Shown: in pieces, positions 21,279 through 33,700 of the stretch
Numbering within the stretch: the stretch's first letter is position 1
Layout of the letters: each line of letters starts with the position of its first letter
DNA from: Diogma glabrata
Lineage: Eukaryota > Arthropoda > Insecta > Diptera > Cylindrotomidae
Reading direction: 5' to 3'
Length of the DNA stretch: 64,000 bases
Assembly (NCBI GenBank): GCA_963693315.1
Contig: OY856186.1
Span: forward strand, 98,116,556 to 98,180,555
Notes under the pieces: generated by a model
The model's input: the letters and a program-made list of their open reading frames with translations, nothing else
Databases searched by the model: none
What the model was told of the DNA's origin: nothing
Program-made: the position numbers and the translations under genes

Positions 21279-23245
21279 TGGATAATTCTTTTATAAACCG
21301 AACACCTTTCTGATCGACCCATTTTTGATTTGGCTGAAATTTTTTCTAGGGGTTTTTTTATCGAAAGAAAAAGACATACGTGTTCGAGGTTTTTTTTTTT
21401 TTTTTTAAAATAGAGCCGTTCTAAATTTCGTGAATTTCGTGAGTTTTGGCTTGAAGACTTATTTTCAAAAATTCATAACTTCGGTTTTATAGAAGATGGA
21501 AGCTTTTTCTTTTTTTTATTTGAAAGTTAAAAGAAGAAATTTTTTAAAAATAAATATTTTTAACTAAAGTTATTAACAAATTCCTGTTGTTATAAACAAA
21601 TAAAATGTTAAAATTAAATTTTAACCATTGCCCCACCCATGAAATTAGTTTTTAATATATTCATCGTATTCTACGTTCAATTTCCTATAAAAAAGTATTT
21701 TTTTTTAATGGAGAAATGATATTTACTGTTAGAAATAAATTAATTTATCAAGCGCGGGACGACAAAAAAATCCATATATGGGTCATTCTTTTACATACCG
21801 AACAGATTAGGGCTAAATGTGACTAAGACATTTTTGATTCAGCTGAAAATTTTTTAGGGGTTCTATATAAACATAACGATATACTTGTTTGAGGATTTTT
21901 TCTTTTTTTTTAGGGGAAATAGAGCGGTTCTAAATTTCGAGAATTTTGTGATTTTTGGCTTGAAGACTTGTTTTCAAAGATTTATAACTTCGGTTCTGGT
22001 AGAGATAGACACTTTTTGTCTGTTTTATTTTAAAGAATAGAGATGCAATTTAAAAATAAAATTGGTAATTTAAAAAATTATTAACAAATGCCTATTGTTA
22101 TAAACAAAGAAAATTTTAAAATCAGTTTTTAGTCATTTTCTAAAATAAATAAAGAGTGTTTAATGTAATCATCGTATTCTACGTTCAATTTTCAATAAGA
22201 AATGTATATTTAATTAATGGAGAAATGAGTTTTACTGTTAGAAATGGAATAATTTATCGAGCGCGAGACGATAACAAATTTTATAAATTTTTGTCGTTCG
22301 GCGACATGAACTAATTTATCGAGCGCGAGACGATAACAAATTTTATAAATTATTGTCGTCCGGCGCTGGAAAAATTAACTTATTTGTAACAGTAAAACAG
22401 TAAAACTTTATTTGTTTATAAAAATAGGCATTTGTTAATAATTTTTAAAATAAACAATTTCTTTTAAATTGCATCTCTATTCTTTAAAATAAAACAGACA
22501 AAAAGTGTCTATCTCTACCAGATCCGAAGTTATAAATCTTTGAAAACAAGTTTTCAAGCCAAAAATCACAAAATTCTCGAAATTTAGAACCGCTCTATTT
22601 CCCCTAAAAAAAAAAAAAGAAATCCTCAAACAAGTATATCGTTATGTTTATATAGAACCCCTAAAAAAATTTTCAGCTGAATCAAAAATGTCTTAGTTAC
22701 ATTTAGCCCTAATCTGTTCGGTATGTAAAAGAATGACCCATATATGGAATTTTTTGTCGTCCCGCGCTCGATAAATTAATTTATTTCTAACAGTAAATAT
22801 CATTTCTCCATTAAAAAAATTACTTTTTTTATAGGAAATTGAACGTTGAATACGATGATTATATTAAAAACTAATTTCATGGGGACAATGGTTAAAATTT
22901 AATTTTAACATTTTATTTGTTTATAAGAATAGGAATTTGTTAATAACTTTAGTTAAAAATATTTGTTTTTAAAAAATTCCATCTTTTAACTTTCAAATAA
23001 AAAAAAGAAAAAGCTTCCATCTTCTATAAAACCGAAGTTAGGAATTTTTGAAAATAAGTCTTCAAGCCAAAAATCACGAAATTCTCGAAATTTAGAACAG
23101 TTTTATTTTCAAAAAAAAAAAAAAATTCTCGAACACATACATCTTTTTTTTTGATAAAAAACCCCTAAAAAAAATTTCAGCCTAATCAAAAATGGGTCGG
23201 TCAGATTTTGTCCAAATCGGTTCGGTTTATAAAAGAATTACCCAA
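21279..23245. repeat. ~2 kb palindrome made of two nested inverted repeats
   Basis: The outer arms, 21,279-~21,775 and ~22,755-23,245, are reverse complements with only scattered differences (shared ATAATTCTTTTATAAACCGA, GAAGATGGAAGCTTTTTCTT, GGCTTGAAGACTTATTTTCA). The inner arms, ~21,780-22,255 and ~22,380-22,750, likewise mirror each other (shared CATACCGAACAGATTAGGGC, TTTATATAGAACCCCTAAAA). Inner and outer arms are themselves diverged copies of one ~480-bp unit. The centre has a direct repeat of GAGCGCGAGACGATAACAAA. No protein-coding frame is seen. The family also has a single-arm copy at 10,545-11,215. Confidence 0.9.
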
Positions 23246-24895
23246 ATATGTTGTTAAAAAAATCAAATATCCAATTTAGCAATGATCCGTTATACCAGAA
23301 ATGAGCATAATCATAAATTAAGCTGAGACTAATAATAATTAATGTCTAACATATTTTATTTGTTTATTAAGTTTCTTAAAAATATTTTTTCTTCAAAATT
23401 ATTCGATCTACAAAATTTGTAACAGTTAATCGGTTACTTTAAGTTAAAGCGTTTCATAACCATTTCCATAAAATGGCCTATTTGTAAATATAAAATAAAT
23501 TAATCAAAGAACAAACCATAAACCAAAGAAAAGAATTGAATTATTTATCTTTATCAATAAAACAAATTTAAAAAATTTGAAAATTTGAAGTATTTTTTAA
23601 ATACTTATACTTTAACTCTGCTCGTTATTTTAGATAAATTCTTAAATATTTCACGAGACTTAGAAAAGCTCTTCAAAGCTTAAATTTTTAAAATTGTAAA
23701 ATTGAATCTTTTTTTATATATATATGTTTTTAATTTTGTTTGTTTATTAAACAAGGGAATCAAATCAATAAAACAATATCTCAATAATTGTGGTTTTTCA
23801 CTTGTTTCAGTCAAATCGAACGTACCTCTAATTTAATTCAGTTCTAAAAGTTACAACATAAACGCTTAAGTGACCATGATTTTTTTATTTACCAGATTCA
23901 TAATTCTAACCGAATAAAACAACCTCTTATAATACTTAATACGCGTCGTTTTATATTTATCATAAAAGTGACACTACTAATAAATCAAATATAACAATTT
24001 CGAATATCCTTCTAAATGTAATAAAACTGGCTATAAATAAATTTTCCACTTAACCAAGCAATAAAATAAATATAAAAACTAAAAACCATAAGTCAATAAT
24101 TTTCAATGACCTTTTCCTTTAGTTTTCACTCTAGTTTAGAAATAAAATAGATTGCACAAATATGTGAATTAAATAGAAGATTTTGTTTAATTTATATAAT
24201 ACTGGAAAAGCATAAAAAAACCAATAAAGCTAGCAAGCTAATAATAGTTTTGCCATTTATTTTATTCAATATAAGAACGAAACACAATTGTAAAATGAAT
24301 ATAATTTTAACAATTTCTTAATGTTGAATCTTTGTTGTAAACAAAGTTTTGTTGCATCGAATCTTAATATTAAAATTTAAAAGGATTACTAAAGAAAAAC
24401 CAAAGGATTTGTAAAGCAATTAGATAAAGTTGTTGGCTTACATTGTGGTCAGTAAACTGTTACATATTATGTTTAAAAGTTACATGTTTGGGAAGTTATA
24501 AATTTTTTAAAACATATTTGAAAATTCATTTTAAAATGTTAACAATCAACGTAAAGTTAACACAAACAAAAGGAAGCTTTAGGCTCTACTTAGTTTGTAT
24601 TCTTGAAATAAAACTTTCCGAATTCAATTATTTCTCAAAAAAGTTTTTAATGAATTCTTTGAATTTGATTTTGCTTTTTATGTAACTGACTTCAAAAAGA
24701 AGGAAGGTTCTATGTTTCATGTGTAGGTTTTTTTTATGGATTGAATGTGCACCAATTTCTAGGAAATGGTTAATCGGATTTAGATGTTTTAAGCAGTAAT
24801 ATATTAAGGTAGCATCCGAAATGTTCCCATACTTTTTTCTATGTGATGAAAAATACCATTATTTAGAAAATTGATAAACTTAATTTTTGTAATAA
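23246..24895. other. AT-rich non-coding DNA, nothing recognised
   Basis: There are only short AT-rich frames. The 80-codon frame at 24,443 has no family signature and no splice context. Confidence 0.5.
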
Positions 24896-24897
24896 TA

Positions 24898-25070
24898 CAG
24901 AGTAAAACAACGTCTTTTTTCACTTCAAAAACTTTTTATTATAACACCAAATATTTTCTATCTGCAGTTTAGAAAACAATTAACCCATGAAGAAGGTCTC
25001 TTAGAGACAGAAAATATTTGGTGTTATAATAAAAAGTTTTTGAAGTGAAAAAAGACGTTGTTTTACTCTG
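24898..25070. mobile_element. Hairpin MITE with 62-bp perfect arms, TA-flanked
   Basis: The left arm, 24,898-24,959, begins CAGAGTAAAACAACGTC and ends AAATATTTTCT. The right arm, 25,009-25,070, is its exact reverse complement. The loop is 49 nt. TA lies on both sides (24,896-24,897 and 25,071-25,072). The phrase CACTTCAAAAACTTTTTATT is close to one in the hairpin at 48,498, so the two may be related. Perfect arms indicate a recent insertion or gene conversion. Confidence 0.85.
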
Positions 25071-25072
25071 TA

Positions 25073-27571
25073 TAATTGCAATCACTTCAAGTAGTTCACA
25101 CAAGAAAATTATATAATTTTTAATTTTTGTATATATTTTTGCCGATTTTCCGAAGCGGCTCAATCTATTTAGAGATGGTTTAGGCTTTGCATTATTGCGA
25201 TAAATTTTGATGTTTGATATTTTTATCATATAATTAAAACATTTAATTTATTTTTTCATTCAAAAATTATACTATTAAATGTGCCGTATCTTCTTTACGG
25301 TTATCAATTACTACACCAATTTGCCGTATCTATCAATTACTAAACTATTTTAGTCGTAACTTAGAGAGTTACGATAAAATGCCTTAGTATTATGTAGGAC
25401 GCTCGACTTTACTAAGGCAAAACGACGTATCCTGTTATTAAATGGTAAATAATTAATTGCGATTATTGCGTTATTTCTGATTCAAACCAAATTTGAAAAC
25501 TTTTTGACTATAAATATACTTTTAAATGACTGTGAAAATTGAAAATTAAAAAGTGTTAATATCTCGAAATGTCAAAAATTCAAGTTACCACTTTTGTGCT
25601 TAGCACGGCAGCGCAGGGACGGTATATTCGATGTATCAGAAAAGTGTAAAAAAAGTGGGATATTTGTTTTGCTTAAAAACGATTAAATGATAATGAGCAG
25701 TCCCCGACATGACGCTTCGAAGCCCTGAGAGAGCCAAACATTCTCCCACAATGTGACAAACATTTACTTAATGGGAAACATTTTGGATTAGAAGCATTTG
25801 ACCCATAAAATTAATTATTTGGTATCATGAAATGTTATTGAATATATGAAATATGGTTCAATCCAGCTTCAGGTACTCCCATCTAATAAGAACAGCTGAA
25901 AATAGTATGTTGTTGCAGAATAAATGTCGTTTTTTTCATAGCAGTTAGGGAAATTATTAGGGATTATAAGAAATTTATTGTGTAAAACCGGGTTGCACCT
26001 CTTCTGGTTAATGGGCACATGTTGAAAATATCAGGTTCTTGTAAATCATTTATTGTTTTTATACAAAAGTTGCAATAGATAAAATATGTATTTACGTCAA
26101 ACTGAAAAGTATAGTAAGAAGTTTATTGAGTGAATTCAATTTTGGTCATTAATGAATAATAGGTACTGTTGGAAATGTCATTTGTTGCAACTAAATTTTT
26201 TTTTAAAACAAATAATTATATTTTGAATGAGTCATGAGTCATAACGACGTTATATTTTCTAAAGCAACTGTTCCTATTAGTCCAGAAAACTAGGCTTTAT
26301 AAATATTAAATATCACGAGTACGATGAATAATACGCCCGCGATAATATTATATAAATATATTTTTATTTATTAAGAATTTTACTTTTATACGGTATAAAA
26401 CGAATATAATGTGTTTTTTATACTTTACGTTTTATACGTACGTATAATACGTGTTTTATACGTTACCGTATTATACGTTGCAACGCTGTTTTTTTTCCTT
26501 CAGTAGGTCCTAAAACGTCGAGAAATGCCAAAAAAGTGGGGGTAAGAATTTCACTTTGAGCTCACGAATGTAATACTTAGGTCTTTCAGACCGAAGTAAT
26601 TATCTGAACACCAAAATTAACATATGTTTCGTCATCGCCGCTTTGGCTAAGTTGTGTAAGACACACGGGATTTGAACATGTGTCTCTGATGAATGTAGTT
26701 CGAAACTTGACACGAAACACAAAATTTTTTCTAAAGAAATTTTAGAGAAAATGAAAAGTTATTTCGAATTGCAAAATTCATTTGATTTCCAATATGTACT
26801 TGAGCTTAATTGTTCACAAAAAAACCCATCCAAATTAAAAATTCCCCTAAAGTTGTCTATATTTCCTAACCAAAAATATAACAACATATTGACTTTACGT
26901 CAGATATTAAGTTTCGCATTGATAGAAACAACCAATAATGACTTTACACTCGTGACTTAGGATGTTGATTAGAATGTTGACTTAGATGTTGACGAAATAT
27001 TCTCTCATCCTATGAATTCACACATCGTAATATCTAGAAATTTAATACAAAAAATCCCAAAAGAAATGTATGGAATACTGTTCAAAAGTTTGGCATTTGC
27101 TTTTCAACTACGCATGAGGTATAAAAAAGGATTTTAATTTTAAAATGTTGTACTTGTATAGATGAGTGTAATGTTGTATTATATTATCAAACCTGTCCCT
27201 ATTTTTGTTGTTGTTTCGATGAGACCTAAAAGTTCAAAGCACACGTGAGTTGTGTGTTAATGTTTCCAGATTTTTATTTTTGCATAGCAATGAAAATTTG
27301 TTAATTTAATTTATTTTGGTTTTTTGCTTAAAAGTGAAAAAAGATATATTTTTTTTTGTGGCTGCGTAAAAAACCAAAATTAAGCGAATAAATTAAAATT
27401 CTGAACTCTTTATTTATACATATTCCTTGTGATTTCGGTTTACCCACTATATGATGATGATTTTTTCCTAATTTAATCTATTGCATATACTTTAGTCGGT
27501 GGAATGATTTTGTTTAATTATGTACTTTGTAAAATTTTTTTCTAAGAGTTGTTGTTTTATTTTACTTTCAG
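25073..27571. other. Non-coding DNA upstream of the first recognised Pde11 exon
   Basis: This is probably Pde11 intron, because the exon at 27,572 starts inside a GAF domain behind a good 3' splice site (TTTTACTTTCAG). I could not identify the preceding exon here or further left. A small direct/inverted ACGTATAATACG-type repeat lies at 26,430-26,490. Confidence 0.5.
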
Positions 27572-27730
27572 GACGAACGTTTTAATCATGAAATTGATAG
27601 TCAAACTGGTTATAGAACAAAAGCTTTATTATGTATGCCAATCAAAGATGCTTCAGGAGAAGTTGTTGGTGTGGCACAAGTGATAAATAAATTAGGTGGT
27701 GAATCAAGTTTTACAGAAAATGATGAAAAG
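27572..27730 (+). CDS. Pde11: Pde11 exon a: end of GAF-A
   Basis: 53 codons, phase 0 at both ends, starting [20 protein letters not shown] and ending in the GAF signature NK...F...DE. Acceptor TTTTACTTTCAG, donor GTGAGT. A 10.7 kb intron follows. It is isolated from the other exons but joins the next one exactly as in the fly protein. Confidence 0.88.
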
Positions 27731-30700
27731 GTGAGTTTGTTTTAAAAATTCATAATTATTCAAATGAGTGGCTAAAAGATATAATGTTAGATTATATTTA
27801 GTATAATCGCTATAAAAACTATAAAATTTTGGTGTTGAAAAATACCTCAACCTAAGGGTTCAATTAACATTCAAATTTTAAACGATCGTACAGAAAAATT
27901 CATTTTCATTCAAGTTTAACTCATTTCTGTTTTACTAGTTTATTTATTGTAATAGATCCCACAACAACATGTGTTCTAAGGTGTTGATGGACGCTAATTT
28001 TATTTAAAGAATGAATATCTAACCGACTAGCATTATTCAGGACCCAAAATAATACACAAAATTTCTCTTAAATAACACTTACAACTTTATTCACAATTAA
28101 ATTTCATTTAACATAATCACAATTCCACTTTAACTATTTACACTATCGCCGTCTAATTTCAATTTACTTTACATAATCGTAGTCTAATTTTAAACTAACT
28201 TTTGTTCTGCACAAGCAATTCCTTTTATATAATTCTGCTTAATATCTCAAATATTTTAGGTAAATCCAAAAATTTCTATACAACGAAAACTCGAGAAATT
28301 TTTTTTAATGTTTTTACTTTGACCCGTTTTCTTGGACACGATGTGACTACTTTACTTTTGAAATATTGTTTAGGAGAAATTGAATGAATTTTGAAGAAAG
28401 TTTGTAACTTACTAAAAAATAATTATTGTCAAATGAGTTTCAATTATTTCTATAGGAAATTTAACGCTCTACAAAAAAGGTCTCCTGTGGTTAATCGAAT
28501 ACTCAAACCATTTCGAAGATATACACTATTAAAATCATCAGGCATTGGGATTCTACTGCGAATATCTTCGAAATGGTGTGAGTAATCGATTAACCACAGG
28601 AGACCTTTTTTGTAGAGCGTTAAATTTCCTATAGAAATAATTGAAACTCATTTGACAATAATTATTTTTTAGTAAGTTACAAAATTCAAAACAAAAAGTT
28701 ATTTTCCTTAAAATACTTCAATCTTTGACCTTGAATATCTTTTAAATGGTTCGACTAATGAAAAAAGTATGTGAGACCATTTTTGTAGAGCGTTCAATTT
28801 TCTATAAATATTGACGATGCAACTAGTTTAATGATCAATTGGTGATAAGATATGACCATTTTCATATGAGACTAAATTAAAAATGGAAAACTATGATGAG
28901 CATAATCTTCCCGTTAATATTAAGAGCCCAGATTTAGTAAGCACCTTCTAGAGGTAGCTAGAAACAAGTTTTCGTGTGTCGGATCCAAAAAAAAAAACTT
29001 GATTTTTTTGACCCACCCTAGTGTTTCTCCCTACTGTAGCCTACAATTACCGATCGATTTTCATGAAACGTTGCGAAAAGCTTTTAAATAACATGAGAAA
29101 GATTTTATCAGCTTTTGAAGCACATTGGATAAAGGGTTGGGGGTCCACCATACAACAGGTGGTTTTTTCCACAAAGTTTTTATGTTTGTTGGGAGCATAA
29201 AACATTCATTCGTGAATGAATTTTGATGACACTGTGGAAAAAGACGCAAACATGTATGACAAGGAACTGATTAGTTTTTGAGCGATAGTGAACAAAGTGG
29301 TGGGGGGTCCCTGGAGCACCTGTTTTTATAAAAGCTCTATAACATCTGTACCTGATAAGCGAATTGGATGAAACTTGGTACATGAGTATGTAGTACGGTT
29401 TACAATAGTTCTGCATCCCAACTTCCGGTTTTTCACTTCCGGTAAACAAATTGTTTTGTTCTTTTTTGAAGTTTTTTCAGTGTCTTTATGCATACTACAG
29501 CCTACAATAATGAAGTGATTATGATAAAACTTATGGAATAGGGTTCCAATTAGTGTGAAAAGATAATTATTATGTTTTGGGACACATTGATCAAAGTGGT
29601 GGGGGTCTACCATACAAATGCTGACTTTTCACACTTTGTTTTTTAAGTTTTTTGGGAGCATACAGACTTCATTCATTAATTTATTTTAATGATACTTTGG
29701 AAAAAGATGGAGACTTAAGTAACAAAGAACTGATTAGTTTTTGGATAATATTGGAATAAGTGGTGGGGGTCCTCCCGAACACCTGTTTAATGTGTCACAC
29801 TTTTTTCAATGTTTGTTTTGAGCACACAGCATTCGTCCATGAACGAATTTTGATGACACTTTGGAAAAATATGCAAACATGTATGGCAAAGAAAGGATTA
29901 GCTTTTGAGCGATAAGTGGTGGAGGGTGTCCCATACACCTGTTTTTTTAAAGCTCAATAACATCTGTACCTGATAATTGAATTGGATGAAACTTGGTACA
30001 TGATCATTTAGTACAGTTCACAACAGTTCTACATCCCAACTTCCGGTTTTTCACTTCCGGTAAATTTTTTTTTTTTGTAAATTTTTGAAGTTTTTTCAGT
30101 GTCCTTAGGCACAATACAGCCTACAATAATGAAGTGATTATGATGAAACTTATGGAAAAGGGTTCAATCAGTGTGAGAAGATAATTATCATCTTTTGGGA
30201 CACATTGGTCAAAGTGGCGGGGGGTCTACCATACAACTGCTGACTTTTCACACTTTGTTTTCAAAGTTTGTTGGGAGCATACACACTTCATTCATTAATC
30301 AATTCTAATGACACTTTAGAAAAAGATGGAGACTTAAATGACAAGGACAGTTCCTTTAGTTAGTTTTTGGACAATATTGGGATAAGTGGTATGGGGTCTC
30401 CCGAACACCTGTTTACTGTGTCATCATTTTTTCAATGTTTGTTGGGAGCACACAGCATTCGTTCGTGAACCAATTTTGATGACACTTTGGAAAAAAATGC
30501 AATCATGTATGGCAAAGAACTGATTAGTTTTTGAGCGATAGTGAACAAAGTGGTGGGGGGTGTCCCATACAACTGTTTTTTTTAAAGCTCTATAACATCT
30601 GTACCTGATAATCAAATTAGATGAAACTTTGTACATAAGCATTTAGTATGATTTACAAAAATTCTGAATCCCAACTTTCGGTTTTTTACTTCCGGTAAAA

Positions 30701-33700
30701 AAAAAATTTTTTTAATTGTTGGCAGTTTTTTCAGTATCTTTATGCACACTACAGTCTACAATAATGAAGTGATTATGATAAAACTTATGGAAAGGTTTCA
30801 ATTAGTGTAAGAAGATAATTATCATCTTTTGGGACACATTGATCAAAGTGGCGGGGGGTCTACCATACAACTGCTAACTTTTCACACTTTGTTTTTAAAG
30901 TTTGTTGGGAGCATACAGATTTCATTCATTAATCAATTTTAATGGCACTATGAAAAAAGATACAGACTTTATTGACTAGTTTTTGGATAATATTGGGATA
31001 AGTGGTGGGGTCCTCCCGAACACCTGTTTATTGTTTCAATGTTTGTTGGAAGCATACAACATTCGTTCGTTAAGTAATTTTGATTACACTTTGCAAAAAG
31101 ATGCAAATATGTATGGCAAGGAACTGATTAGTTTTTTTAGCGATAGTGAACAAAGTGGTAGGGGGTCCTCCAAGCACCTGTTATTTTGGAAGCTCAAGAA
31201 CTTCTGTACCTGATAATCGAGTTGGATGAAATTTGGTACATACACATTTAGTACGGTTTACAACAGTTCTGTATCCTAACTTCCGCTTTGTCACTTCCGA
31301 TAAAATTTTTTTTTACTTTTTCTCGTACAACAGAATTTATGTTTGTTGGGATACTACTGCCTGCTTTAATATTTTTATTATTAGAACTACGAAGTCCATA
31401 ATATTGGTTAGCTTTTAATTAAAGTATTTTATGGATATTAGCTCATTATATATCCAGAACACTATGTTTCCAGAGCTGTGGTGAAGTCAGCCTATGCATC
31501 AGCGTCGCAATATTTTTTAATATAAAGTGAAGTTGATAATTATCACATTTTGAATTTTTCTGATTTAGTTTCTTTTCACCGTATTTGAGCCAAATTTTAT
31601 TAAAATCGAACGAGATTATTTAAATATAGTGACCACACTAAACTTATATGTTGGGATCACTATGAAAAATAGTGTGTACCATAATTTTTTATTTTCGGAA
31701 TGCTGTTTATACAACTTACTATATACCTTACTATATACTGTTTTACTACATAAATGCGAAAGGATCATGTTTGCAAATAAATCAACCTTTGTTACATAAG
31801 CCTAAAAGAACATGCCTACATCAGGGGACCTATCCCGAACACATAAATATAATCACAATATTGTATTCTAAAATACCAAAGTAGTGTAAAAATCTACACA
31901 ATATTGTGGATCTAATAAAAATAATATATAGCTAGTTTCAAAATCACAATTTTGGTTTTTGTTTTGGGTGTTGAAATTTTAATTACAAATTTCATCGATT
32001 AGCGTAAAAATTAAATCATAATGCAAAAATTAGTCTTTAATAATATTAATTGATTATATTTTTATATATAATTTACATAGTTATATTTATTTATTATTTT
32101 ATTTTGCATATTCAAAGATTGAAAAAATTGGTTGTCAAAAAGTTGTTTAAAACGATATACATATTTGGTTTGAAAACATTCTTACAATTTAGTAAAAAAA
32201 TTATGAAAACTGTTCGCAACCAAGACACAAACCTATATAATGCCTAAATTTGTGTCCATATTTTGCACAAAGGAATAGTGTCGCAACTATGAGCATCTTG
32301 TAATGTATGAAATATTGAATGAATATATCATCTTCCATGACACTTTCAATGACGCAGTTACAGATATTTTGGTTTATAAAGATTAGCAATTCGTCAACCA
32401 CACGGCGTTACTTAGTTTAAATGAGCGTATTAATTACGTAAAGGACCATAACTTAAATTACAGAGCATAACTTGTAGTGAAATCAACGTTTGCTCTCCAG
32501 AAAAAATAGGGTTAAAAACAAAAGAACTTAAGGTTGTTATTTGAACAATCCTGCTTAAAGACAAAGACTGCATTGTACGAGCGATTGTTCGAGTGGTATG
32601 TGTTTTAAAGAAAATTTGCTGTGTAGGAGATATTACAATATGAGCTACAACAACACATAAAAATCTTTTAAGAGATGGCACCTCAAGGAATATTTTATAA
32701 CTGACGGCAAACCGAATCAAGACATCAATGGCGAAACTTAAAAGTACCTTTTTTCTGTTTTGTAGTTCATACTTGTAGTTATTTTATCGAACATGGTTTT
32801 CAATCTTCCTATTTGGTATAAAATTCAGTATATCGACAGTTTAAGCTTTCATTGTTTCTTAGTCTGCACACTAATCAGATCGTCATATATTTTTTTTTTG
32901 CAAATTGTAGACCGAAACGCTTTCAAATTAACAAATAAAAATTTTATGAGGTAACAAAATTCGTCACAATGAAACCATACGCTTGCCTTGCCATTTCGAT
33001 CACAACATATCCAAATATATATGTTTCTTCGAAGGCAATTACCTTTTATTTATTAAAGGCAAATAACATTGATTGTCCATACATTTTAACGATAAGTTCA
33101 GTATCCTAATTGTTTTTAAGAATATTTAAAGTGGTCTGGTTCTGTTCTTAGTAAATATAATTTGAGCTCAGAAAGTGTTTACTATACAGTTCGTGTTTTA
33201 CAGCACTTTTCTTCTTTTATAGTCTTCATAATAGATGATAGAAACAAAAACATCTTCTATTTTCCGATCTTGAGTTAATGATTTGAATGTCAAATTCTGT
33301 AACTGTGGAGCGGTGAAGTGTTAAAAATTTCTTCGTTTCTTTTCATTATAAAACTTATCACTTCACCGCTTCACAGTTACCTAATTTGGATGCTGGAATT
33401 GTTTAATGTATCGTTCGGCAGTAAACGATCGGGTGTTTTGCTTCATTTAGCTCTCTTTTATGAGAAAGTTAAACTACGATTTGTTTTTAAGATTCATTCA
33501 TTCATCGAGCGAATCATATGTCGAAAAATACTAAATCAACTTTATTTGTATTTTATCAAAACATATTTTCATTTCGTCTAAAAGATTATGTTAAAGTAGA
33601 AAGTGTTTTTCCTAGAAACCCAATAAAAACTTTCGCTTAATTGTTATGCTTTTAGAAAAAAACACTGTTTTCGCCATCGAGGAAAAAACATTTAGATAAA

